A DNA stretch of 6,552 nt from NCBI GenBank assembly GCA_938091715.1, contig CALKMT010000156.1, positions 1 through 6,552 on the forward strand, in the 5' to 3' direction. Positions 1 through 5,776 of this stretch are shown here, piece after piece. How positions within the stretch are numbered: position 1 is the stretch's first letter; every line of letters begins with the position of its first letter. Origin of the DNA: an uncultured Litorivicinus sp. (GTDB taxonomy: Bacteria; Pseudomonadota; Gammaproteobacteria; Pseudomonadales; Litorivicinaceae). The notes under the pieces are model-generated. The model was not told the origin of the DNA, did no database searches, and worked only from the letters and a program-made list of their open reading frames with translations. The position numbers and the translations under genes are program-made.

Positions 1-671
1 TCGGGTAACTTTTGCTGCCGAACCTGGATGACCGCCTGCATCAGGGTTTTGGGATCCACCGCCTGATCACCGCCCAATACTCGGCATAAATCTGGATACA
101 TGGGTTTGACGGCGGACTGGCGGGCCAGGGACAACCGGACCTCGGTGATAACATGACGGTCGCGCTCAGATTTGAAGCGACTGTCTCGATAGGCATACTC
201 GGCCTCGTTGGCGTGCCACAACCGAAAACGTCGGGTTTCCCGATCATAAGCGCGTACCACCGGGGACAGCGTGTGTAACTCAACGCCATACGCCCCAATG
301 TTCTGAACCGGCGCAGCCCCCACGGTGCCTGGGATCAAGGCCAGGGCTTCCAGGCCCTGCAGCGCACAGGTCTCAACCGACCAGACTACCGCCTGATGCC
401 AATTCTCACCCGCACCCAGGATAACAGTGTCCTCGTGTTGCACCCGGCCCAGGATCCCCATTTGAATCACCAGGCCCGGCACATCACCACACAGGACCAA
501 ATTGGACCCGCCGCCTAACAGCGTCACCGGGTGGTTGTGCTGATCCGCATAATCCAGTGCCGCCACCAGTTGATCTTCATCGGCGACCCGCACAAAGGCT
601 TCGGCCCGAGCGGGAAAACCCAAGGTGTTGCTCTCGTCCAGTGGATGGTGGCTCAGAATCTTGATGACCAA
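1..671 (-). CDS. murB: UDP-N-acetylenolpyruvoylglucosamine reductase (MurB), C-terminus cut by window edge
   Basis: Cytoplasmic FAD enzyme that uses NADPH to reduce UDP-GlcNAc-enolpyruvate to UDP-MurNAc, the second committed step of peptidoglycan precursor synthesis. About 223 residues are visible. Seen: the N-terminal SNTLGFPARA stretch (14-23), the FAD-binding GGGSNLVL (53-60), GAGENWH (86-92), LIPGTVGAAPVQNIGAYGVE (112-131) and YRDSRFK (161-167). Arg162 matches the active-site Arg of E. coli MurB. The YRDSxFK form and spacing point to type I MurB of about 340 residues. The catalytic Ser (GxxGSxFKNP) and the C-terminal Glu therefore lie off the left edge. No ATG is available: an in-frame stop lies only six codons before the TTG at 671, which gives MVIKILSHHP and the expected N-terminal length. 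A GGAG at 674-677 lies only 2 bases upstream, which is close. The gene overlaps the phosphatase gene by 19 bases, so coupled translation is likely. Function is secure; the start is moderate. Confidence 0.93.
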   Translation of the reverse strand, partial: MVIKILSHHPLDESNTLGFPARAEAFVRVADEDQLVAALDYADQHNHPVTLLGGGSNLVLCGDVPGLVIQMGILGRVQHEDTVILGAGENWHQAVVWSVETCALQGLEALALIPGTVGAAPVQNIGAYGVELHTLSPVVRAYDRETRRFRLWHANEAEYAYRDSRFKSERDRHVITEVRLSLARQSAVKPMYPDLCRVLGGDQAVDPKTLMQAVIQVRQQKLP

Positions 672-1111
672 CGCTCCAACCAGGCGTCAGCCGCGCCTTC
701 CAGTAACTCAACCACCCCATGAAAGCCCTGCTCGCCCCCATAATACGGATCGGGCACCTCGGCAGACTGCGAGTCGCCCGCACCTAACATCATGACCAGT
801 TCAGCCGACGCATCCGCCGGTCGGATCGCAACCAGGTCCTGATAGTTTTGGTGGTCCATGGCCAGAATAACGTCGAACTCATGGAAATCCGCTGGCTGTA
901 CTTGACGGGCCCGCAAATCGCTCAGGTCATAGCCATAGCCCGATGCGGTCTGCACCGACCGAGGGTCCGGTGGGTTGCCCACATGGTAGGCCGCTGTGCC
1001 CGCACTGTCGGTCTGGATTGGCAAGCCACGCTTGCGAATCTTGCTGCGGCAAATGCCCTCGGCGGTCGGTGAGCGACAAATATTGCCCAGACACACAAAC
1101 AGTACTTTCAT
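653..1111 (-). CDS. Low-molecular-weight protein tyrosine phosphatase
   Basis: Small cytoplasmic phosphatase (152 aa, normal family length) predicted to remove phosphate from tyrosine residues. Seen: the P-loop CLGNICRS at 7-14, matching C-x5-R-S with nucleophile Cys7 and Arg13, and the DPYYG loop at 121-125, whose Asp121 should be the general acid. SAGTAAYHVG (37-46) and the DLRARQ stretch (65-70) are also typical of the family. The protein appears complete. Start ATG at 1111 overlaps the kdsB stop as ATGA and has a GGAG ribosome site 6 bases upstream. Better-known relatives (Wzb, Etp) dephosphorylate a Wzc-type tyrosine kinase beside capsule genes. No kinase or capsule gene is present here, so the substrate is unknown. 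Its place between kdsB and murB recurs in Pseudomonas and relatives, which suggests an envelope-related role (inference). An arsenate reductase of the same fold is less likely given the DPYYG loop and context. Confidence 0.93.
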   Translation of the reverse strand: MKVLFVCLGNICRSPTAEGICRSKIRKRGLPIQTDSAGTAAYHVGNPPDPRSVQTASGYGYDLSDLRARQVQPADFHEFDVILAMDHQNYQDLVAIRPADASAELVMMLGAGDSQSAEVPDPYYGGEQGFHGVVELLEGAADAWLERWSSRF

Positions 1112-1857
1112 GTTTGGCTCCAGCGCTGGTTCAAGGCTTCCAATTGTTCTTGCGTATCGATGCCCGGGCTGGACGGCGCGCAGGCGGGCTCGATCCAGAT
1201 CCCCTCACCGGCTTCAAGCACCCGCAGCTGCTCTAGCTTTTCTGCTTGCTCCAGGGGGCTTGCGGGCCAGGTGACAAAGCGCCGTAGCAAACCAGCGCGG
1301 TAGGCATAAATGCCCAGGTGCCGTTGCACCATCGTCGAGTGCACTACTTGCGGCGCGGTGTCGCGGAAAAATGGCAGGCTGGCGCGGGAAAAGTACAGCG
1401 CACGCCCGGTCGTGGCCCGAACCACCTTGACCACGTTGGGGTTTTGGTAATCTTCGTAATGCTGCAAGGGTTCAGACAGGGTCGCCATACTGGCCTGGGG
1501 CTGGCGCAGCAACAGACTGGCCACTTGGTCCAGCACCGCCGGCGCCACATCGGGCTCGTCACCCTGCAAATTCACCACCACCTGATCGTCGGGGCACCCC
1601 AGTTGCTCGACCACCTCGGCGAGACGGTCGGTCCCTGAGAGGTGATCGGCCCGGGTCATCACAACCTCTGCACCGAAGGCCTCGGCCACCGATTGAATAC
1701 GGGTGTCATCGGTTGCGATGACCACCCGGCTCGCTTGACTGCTGCAGGCACGCTGCCACGCCCACTGAATCAGGGGTTTTCCCGCCAAATCCAGCAGGGG
1801 CTTGCCGGGCAAGCGGGTCGACCCGAATCGCGCGGGAATAATGCACAGGTAGCTCAT
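1108..1857 (-). CDS. kdsB: 3-deoxy-manno-octulosonate cytidylyltransferase (CMP-Kdo synthetase)
   Basis: Cytoplasmic enzyme that joins CTP and Kdo to give CMP-Kdo, the sugar donor for WaaA in lipopolysaccharide inner core synthesis. At 249 aa it is almost the same length as E. coli KdsB (248) and aligns with it throughout. Seen: nucleotide-binding PARFGSTRLPGKPL (8-21), TRADHLSGTDRLAEV (68-82), NLQGDEP (96-102, with Mg-binding Asp100), NPNVVKVV (139-146), ALYFSRASLP (153-162), RHLGIYAYRAG (179-189), SPLEQAEKLEQLRVLE (200-215) and the final GIDT (232-235), whose Asp is the second metal ligand in the family. ATG at 1857 overlaps the stop of the upstream YcaR-like gene as ATGA. No strong ribosome site precedes it, so coupling is likely. 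No missing residues or truncation. Confidence 0.97.
   Translation of the reverse strand: MSYLCIIPARFGSTRLPGKPLLDLAGKPLIQWAWQRACSSQASRVVIATDDTRIQSVAEAFGAEVVMTRADHLSGTDRLAEVVEQLGCPDDQVVVNLQGDEPDVAPAVLDQVASLLLRQPQASMATLSEPLQHYEDYQNPNVVKVVRATTGRALYFSRASLPFFRDTAPQVVHSTMVQRHLGIYAYRAGLLRRFVTWPASPLEQAEKLEQLRVLEAGEGIWIEPACAPSSPGIDTQEQLEALNQRWSQT
1118..1121 (-). promoter_or_regulatory. Ribosome binding site of the tyrosine phosphatase gene
   Basis: GGAG on the minus strand with a 6-base spacer (CCAAAC) to the ATG at 1111. It lies inside the last kdsB codons, so the phosphatase can be initiated directly as well as by coupling at the ATGA overlap. Confidence 0.6.
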
Positions 1858-2042
1858 GGGCGGTCCAGTTTTTCGTCTAGGGTCAGTGGGCGGGCCTCGT
1901 CTTCTAACAAGCGCGGAATGTCATCAAGGATTGGATAGGCCAGCCCATCGGCATAGCACCACAGCTCTTTTTCGCTGGGTTTCAGGCTCAATTTACCCTT
2001 GCAGATCGGGCAAACCAGTAATCCCATCAATAGTTTTTGCAT
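1854..2042 (-). CDS. Trm112/YcaR-family small zinc-ribbon-like protein (UPF0434)
   Basis: A 62-residue protein matching the YcaR family along its full length. Seen: LLVCPICKGKL (8-18), a single later Cys29, then GLAYPILDDIPRLLEDEARPL (33-53), where the family has LAYPxxDGIPVLLxxEAR. Only three cysteines are present (11, 14, 29), as in E. coli YcaR, so a full four-Cys zinc site is not evident. Eukaryotic and archaeal Trm112 proteins bind and activate methyltransferases; the bacterial role is not established as far as I know. I chose ATG 2042, which gives the usual family N-terminus. An in-frame TTG at 2063 would add seven residues, and an ATG five codons further in would shorten the protein. 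The gene overlaps the lpxK end by 16 bases and kdsB by 4. No good ribosome site is seen, so expression probably depends on lpxK translation. Confidence 0.9.
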   Translation of the reverse strand: MQKLLMGLLVCPICKGKLSLKPSEKELWCYADGLAYPILDDIPRLLEDEARPLTLDEKLDRP

Positions 2043-3010
2043 GTCCGAACATAAGCTTGCCAACGTTGCGTTAACTCTAAGGCATTCACCTGAGCTTCGA
2101 CTACCCAGGTTTCATCCCCGCCGATCGCCCCAGCCTTGACCGCATCTTTGTCGGTCAGCAAGACCGGCGCGCCGGACAGGCGATGTTGAATCGAGCTTTG
2201 GTAATCAAAGTGATCGGGCAAAGGGATGCGGTTTAAACGATAGCCTGCGGATTCCAGTTGGTGAAAAAACAGTTCAGGGTTGCCAATGCCGGCCACCGCA
2301 TCCACGACGGGGTGTTTGTTCAGCCCGTGCAAGGGCAATGTTTGTTGGGTCAGCAAATTGCGCAAGGTTAATGCTTGGACCTGAAAAGCCATGCGCCCTG
2401 GGCGCGGAGATTCGGACCGCTCGACCACCCAGTCGACGGTGGCCTCACGGCTGGCATCTTCGCGCAGGGGACCCGCCGGCAACAATCGCCCATTGCCGTA
2501 TTGTCGAGCCCCATCCACGACCAAAATCTCAAGGTCTCGCCATAGCGGATAGTGCTGCAGCCCGTCATCGGAAAGCACCAAATCCACCGATTCGGTGGCC
2601 AACAACATATCCACCGCTTTGACCCGATCAACGCACACCACCACCGGTGCCCGGGTCTGCAAGTGCAACATCAGGGGCTCATCACCCACCACCTGCGGAT
2701 CGCTGTGCTCGGTCACCCGACGCGGCCACACACTGGGCACGCCGCCGTACCCTCGACTGACAATCCCGACCCGCACGCCCTCGCGGATGGCGATCTGAGC
2801 CAAGTGCCCGACCAGAGGCGTCTTGCCGGTGCCCCCAGCGGTTAAATTGCCAACGACAACCAGCGGCACTGGAAAGGGGGATTGAGCAGATTGCCATTGT
2901 TGCAGAGCCGTTTGCCGACGCTTGCGACTGACCCAGCCGGTGATCCAGGCCAGTGGTGCCAGTGCCTGGGCACGCCAATCCTGGCCATACCAAATCTGTT
3001 CCCAGTTCAA
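2027..3010 (-). CDS. lpxK: Tetraacyldisaccharide 4'-kinase (LpxK)
   Basis: Inner-membrane-associated kinase that phosphorylates the 4' position of disaccharide-1-phosphate to give lipid IVA, late in the Raetz lipid A pathway. At 327 aa it matches E. coli LpxK (328) in length. Seen: an N-terminal hydrophobic amphipathic stretch followed by basic residues (16-32), which is the likely membrane anchor; Walker A GNLTAGGTGKT (54-64); VSRGYGG (84-90); VGDEP (108-112); SDDGLQHY (147-154); GNGRLLPAGPLRE (172-184); GIGNP (241-245); PDH (265-267); TDKDAVK (286-292). Asp110 and His267 appear to match the catalytic pair Asp99/His261 of the Aquifex enzyme, by motif and spacing from memory rather than by alignment. 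The start is TTG at 3010, sharing TTGA with the msbA stop. A GAGGG ribosome site lies 6 bases upstream and there is no nearby ATG. It follows the flippase for its own product pathway. Confidence 0.96.
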   Translation of the reverse strand: MNWEQIWYGQDWRAQALAPLAWITGWVSRKRRQTALQQWQSAQSPFPVPLVVVGNLTAGGTGKTPLVGHLAQIAIREGVRVGIVSRGYGGVPSVWPRRVTEHSDPQVVGDEPLMLHLQTRAPVVVCVDRVKAVDMLLATESVDLVLSDDGLQHYPLWRDLEILVVDGARQYGNGRLLPAGPLREDASREATVDWVVERSESPRPGRMAFQVQALTLRNLLTQQTLPLHGLNKHPVVDAVAGIGNPELFFHQLESAGYRLNRIPLPDHFDYQSSIQHRLSGAPVLLTDKDAVKAGAIGGDETWVVEAQVNALELTQRWQAYVRTCKNY

Positions 3011-4728
3011 CCCTGACCCTCGTGATGCAATTTGGCGTACAGACCTTGGGCCTGAATTAACTGGTCGTGATTGCCCCGCTCGAGCACCGCGCCGGACTCG
3101 AGCACCAAGATTTCATCGGCATTTCTGATCGTCGACAGGCGATGGGCAATGACCAAGACCGCGCGGTCCTTTGACAGGACCTCGAGGGCCTGTTGAAACG
3201 CACGCTCGGACAGGTTGTCCAGGGCGCTGGTCGCCTCGTCCAGGATCAATACCGGTGCATCGACCAGCAAGGCCCGGGCGATCGCCAGTCGTTGACGCTG
3301 ACCACCGGACAACTGGGTACCATCGCTGCCCAGCTTGGCATCCAACTCGCCGTCCAACTGCTTGGCAAATTCTGTGGCCTGGGCCAGTGCGAGGGCCTGC
3401 CAGATCTGGTCGTCATCCATGGACACGCCCAGAGTCAGGTTCTCGCGCAAGGTGCCATCAAACACCACCACCTGCTGGCCCACCCATGCCAACTGCTTGC
3501 GATAGTCCGCCAAGGCGTACTCAGAGGCCTGGCGGCCATTCAAGCGAACCATTCCCCGGACCGGTTGGTAAAAACGCGAGACCAGAGCCGCCACCGTGGT
3601 CTTGCCGGCACCCGAAGGCCCCGCCAACGCTGTGACCTTGCCTGGCTCCAGTCGAAAACTGAGCCCGGTTAGGGCCAACTGCTCGGTGTGGTCGTAACCA
3701 AAATCCACCGCGTCAAATTCCAACGACTCAAAGGCCCCGGGCACGGCCTGGCCCTGGTCGCTCTCCTCGCCCTGATCCAACACCGTGAACAGATCCCCTG
3801 CCGCCGCCAGACCACGTTGCAGGACGGCCGAAATTTCCGATAACTGGCGCAGGGGTTTGGCCATCATCGATGCGGCGGTGATAAAGGCCACAAAGGTGCC
3901 GGTGCTGGCCTCGCCCAAGAACCCAGGGGACAGCGCCAGCCAGACCAGAAATGACAAGGACATCGCCACCAATAATTGAATCAGCGGCACACTGACCGCC
4001 CGGGTGGCCGCCAGCTTTAAGTTCTGTCGGCGATTGGCATCACTGACCTCGGCGAATTTTGTAGTGGCCATGGATTGGGCGCCAAACACCCGCAAGACCC
4101 GACTGCCCTCGACCACCTCGCCCACTTTTTGGGTCAAATCGCCCATCGAGTTCTGAATGCGCTCTGACTGACGGCGAAAGGCCTTGCCGGCCGCGGCAAC
4201 GACTACACCAATCAGCGGAGCCACGGCAAAAAATACCAGGGTCAGTTGCCAGTCAATCCACAGCATGTAGGCCATCAGGCCCAGCACAAACAAGCCTTCC
4301 CGCACCACCACCGTGACCGCGGTGGTGGCCGCCTGGGTGACCTGCTCGACATTAAAGGTAATGCGGCTGACCAAGCTGCCCTGGCCGGATTGGTCGAGCC
4401 GGGCTACCGGGATGGTTAAGTATTTTTTGAACAAATCCACGCGAAACCGGTGGACCAGATTGCGCGCCACCGCTTCGAGGTAATAGGTGCCTAAAAACGT
4501 GCCCAGACCGCGCACAAAAAAGATGCCGACCATGATCAACGGCAGCCGCGTGCGATCGGCCGGATCTTGCGCGCCAATCGCATCAACGAGTTGGCGCATG
4601 ATGTCGGCCAGGGCTGCGCCGGATGTTGCATACAGTGCAAAACCGAACAGTCCCAGACCAAAGAATAGGGGGCTGGCTAGTGCCCGCTTGAGGAGGCGTT
4701 TATATAAACGCCAATCTTGATTTTTCAC
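3007..4728 (-). CDS. msbA: Lipid A export ATP-binding/permease protein MsbA
   Basis: Inner-membrane ABC half-transporter that acts as a homodimer to flip lipid A core to the periplasmic leaflet. Length is 573 aa (E. coli 582). The transmembrane domain (about 1-315) has hydrophobic helices near 20-42, 63-82, 137-157, 160-181, 247-268 and 277-291. The nucleotide-binding domain follows: A-loop Tyr345, Walker A GPSGAGKTT (370-378), Q-loop Gln418, signature LSGGQ (473-477), Walker B VLILDE (493-498) with catalytic Glu498, and H-loop His529 in IAHRLSTI. MsbA rather than a generic exporter is supported by SRITFNVEQV (121-130), VVREG (141-145) and LQRGLAAA (303-310). The basic residues lining the E. 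coli lipid A cavity (R78, R148, K299) match Arg73, Arg143 and Arg294 in hand comparison. The start is GTG at 4728, 5 bases after the exbD stop, with AGGG only 3 bases upstream. All ATPase motifs are intact. Confidence 0.95.
   Translation of the reverse strand: MKNQDWRLYKRLLKRALASPLFFGLGLFGFALYATSGAALADIMRQLVDAIGAQDPADRTRLPLIMVGIFFVRGLGTFLGTYYLEAVARNLVHRFRVDLFKKYLTIPVARLDQSGQGSLVSRITFNVEQVTQAATTAVTVVVREGLFVLGLMAYMLWIDWQLTLVFFAVAPLIGVVVAAAGKAFRRQSERIQNSMGDLTQKVGEVVEGSRVLRVFGAQSMATTKFAEVSDANRRQNLKLAATRAVSVPLIQLLVAMSLSFLVWLALSPGFLGEASTGTFVAFITAASMMAKPLRQLSEISAVLQRGLAAAGDLFTVLDQGEESDQGQAVPGAFESLEFDAVDFGYDHTEQLALTGLSFRLEPGKVTALAGPSGAGKTTVAALVSRFYQPVRGMVRLNGRQASEYALADYRKQLAWVGQQVVVFDGTLRENLTLGVSMDDDQIWQALALAQATEFAKQLDGELDAKLGSDGTQLSGGQRQRLAIARALLVDAPVLILDEATSALDNLSERAFQQALEVLSKDRAVLVIAHRLSTIRNADEILVLESGAVLERGNHDQLIQAQGLYAKLHHEGQG
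3017..3021 (-). promoter_or_regulatory. Ribosome binding site that supports the TTG start of lpxK
   Basis: GAGGG on the minus strand, with a 6-base spacer (TCAGGG) before TTG 3010, lying in the final msbA codons. It is one of the stronger Shine-Dalgarno matches in the window and supports this rare start codon. Confidence 0.6.
4695..4712. repeat. Perfect 18-base palindrome in the 5' end of msbA
   Basis: GGCGTTTATATAAACGCC reads the same on both strands with no mismatch and no spacer; the flanking bases break the symmetry. It covers msbA codons 6-11 (W R L Y K R), beginning 16 bases after the GTG start. The core TTTATATAAA is the most AT-rich patch in the vicinity. It could be an operator-like site or form an RNA hairpin near the start codon, or it could be chance; see findings. 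Confidence 0.8.
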
Positions 4729-4733
4729 TGACC

Positions 4734-5147
4734 CTACTGGGGTTCCTGTGCTTTGAAACGCAGGCTATTTACGCCGATTTGCGACGATAAATCCAGCAAA
4801 GTCATCACCGATTGATGCGGTGCTCTGGCATCTGCCTCGACCAGCAACTCGCCGGTGGGGCTTAGATTGCGCTCAAGGGCCGTGCCCAAGGCGCTCCGAT
4901 CGCCGGCCGAGATGCTTTGCTGGGCGACCTGCCAGGCACCGCTGGCGTCAATCCGAACGGTGATGCTGTCGGGTGGCTGTTGCGGCGCTTTTCCGTTGGC
5001 CTCGGGCAGACGAATCTCGATCGCGGATTCCTCGAGGAAAGTCGAGGAAACCATGAAAAAGATCAGTAACAGGAACACCACGTCAATCAGCGGGGTCAAA
5101 TTGGGGCCGTCGGGGTCGGGTAATGGCTGGCGCAGCTTAAATTTCAT
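4734..5147 (-). CDS. exbD: ExbD/TolR family biopolymer transport protein
   Basis: Inner-membrane protein that pairs with ExbB/TolQ/MotA-type channels and converts proton flow into motion of a partner. It has 137 aa, typical for the family. Topology: short cytoplasmic N-terminus, one transmembrane helix (about 17-37) with the essential membrane Asp at position 22 in NLTPLIDVVFLLLIFFMV, then a periplasmic domain (about 45-137). The periplasmic part has the ITVRIDASG strand (62-70) and a conserved-looking LLVEADARAPHQSVMTLLD region (100-118), as in ExbD/TolR. Start ATG 5147 shares one base with the exbB stop (TGATG), so the two are almost certainly translated together. The gene ends 5 bases before msbA. 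No tonB, tolA, tolB or pal is nearby, so TonB versus Tol-like versus another use cannot be told. In P. aeruginosa the equivalent genes are called exbB2/exbD2. Confidence 0.92.
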   Translation of the reverse strand: MKFKLRQPLPDPDGPNLTPLIDVVFLLLIFFMVSSTFLEESAIEIRLPEANGKAPQQPPDSITVRIDASGAWQVAQQSISAGDRSALGTALERNLSPTGELLVEADARAPHQSVMTLLDLSSQIGVNSLRFKAQEPQ

Positions 5148-5758
5148 CAGGCGGCCCGGCGCGTATCCGCAGCAAACCGCGGGTCCACTGACAAGAACTG
5201 CTCACAGGCCCCCTCAATGTCGAGCATTAGCGAACGGGCCCGGCGCGACAACAAGCGATGGCCAATCAGGGCAGGAATCGCCACTAACAACCCCGTCGCT
5301 GTGGTCACCAAGGCTTGGCCAATTCCACCCGCCAAAAGGGATGCATCGCCACTGCCATGAAGCATCAGGGTGCTAAAGACATCGATCATGCCAATAACCG
5401 TTCCCAACAACCCCATCAGCGGTGCCACGGCGGCAATAACGCCGAGCAACTCCAAATTACGTTCTAAATAGCCGACCACGTTGGCACTTTGTCCCACCAA
5501 GGCAGCCTCGCGCTGGCCTTGAGTTGGACCGGCCAGCATGGCCTGGGCCAATAAGCGGCCAAGTACGCCCTGGCGTTCAATTTCCGCGGCCTGGGACGGC
5601 GAACCCATGGCCAGCGCCTGAGGGTTTTCCAGCAAGTGCTTGGGCGCAATGTTTGCCCGGCGAAGGCACCACAAACGCTCGAGCACAATGCCCAGCGCCA
5701 CAATTGAGGCCAATAAAATTGGCCAAATCAACCAACCACCCTGTTCCAATATCGACAT
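5147..5758 (-). CDS. exbB: ExbB/TolQ/MotA family proton channel protein
   Basis: Inner-membrane channel subunit that forms an oligomer around ExbD and conducts protons. It has 203 aa. Three transmembrane helices are seen: about 9-29 (GWLIWPILLASIVALGIVLE), 104-128 and 146-170. Signature APLMGLLGTVIGMIDVF (112-128) carries Thr120, and QALVTTATGLLVAIPAL (148-164) carries Thr153; these appear to match Thr148 and Thr181 of E. coli ExbB. A cytoplasmic loop of about 75 residues separates helices 1 and 2, and a short cytoplasmic tail follows helix 3. ATG 5758 is preferred over the in-frame GTG 5776: it has a GGGG ribosome site 5 bases upstream, it gives the family N-terminus (MSILEQGGWLIWP), and the GTG lies directly against the comEC stop. 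It is 18 bases from comEC and overlaps exbD by one base. MotA is excluded by size, and TolQ by the lack of tol genes. Confidence 0.93.
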   Translation of the reverse strand: MSILEQGGWLIWPILLASIVALGIVLERLWCLRRANIAPKHLLENPQALAMGSPSQAAEIERQGVLGRLLAQAMLAGPTQGQREAALVGQSANVVGYLERNLELLGVIAAVAPLMGLLGTVIGMIDVFSTLMLHGSGDASLLAGGIGQALVTTATGLLVAIPALIGHRLLSRRARSLMLDIEGACEQFLSVDPRFAADTRRAA

Positions 5759-5763
5759 AACTA

Positions 5764-5767
5764 CCCC
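5764..5767 (-). promoter_or_regulatory. Ribosome binding site that decides the exbB start
   Basis: GGGG on the minus strand, with a 5-base spacer (TAGTT) before ATG 5758. It favours this ATG over the in-frame GTG at 5776, which follows the comEC TAA directly and has no comparable site. Confidence 0.5.
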
Positions 5768-5776
5768 GTTTAACAC

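Noticed and set aside
1..298. Possible broken murB, because the open frame at 41-298 minus is not MurB
   Set aside because: The MurB frame runs without a stop from 671 to the window edge. The 41-298 frame is a shadow, and the missing C-terminus is due only to the window boundary.
3171..3672. Two overlapping plus-strand open frames of 154 and 159 codons opposite msbA
   Set aside because: They mirror the MsbA ATPase domain. One is Pro/Arg-rich low-complexity sequence and neither shows a domain or ribosome site.
5028..5049. TTCCTCGAGGAA palindrome followed by a repeated TCGAGGAAA in exbD
   Set aside because: Short and explained by the coding of the S-S-T-F-L-E-E segment after the ExbD helix; no regulatory context.
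4855..5376. 173-codon plus-strand open frame across the exbB/exbD junction
   Set aside because: It lies antisense to two well-supported membrane protein genes, resembles no family I know, and is explained by the GC-rich codon pattern of the opposite strand.
5708..5724. Perfect 7-base inverted repeat with a 3-base loop (GGCCAAT-AAA-ATTGGCC) inside exbB
   Set aside because: It could form a small hairpin but lies in the first transmembrane helix codons with no T-run, so it is not a terminator. Stems this short are common by chance.
5759..5776. 18-base gap between comEC and exbB as a promoter or terminator site
   Set aside because: Too short to hold either; no hairpin or -35/-10 pair was seen. 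It holds only the exbB ribosome site.
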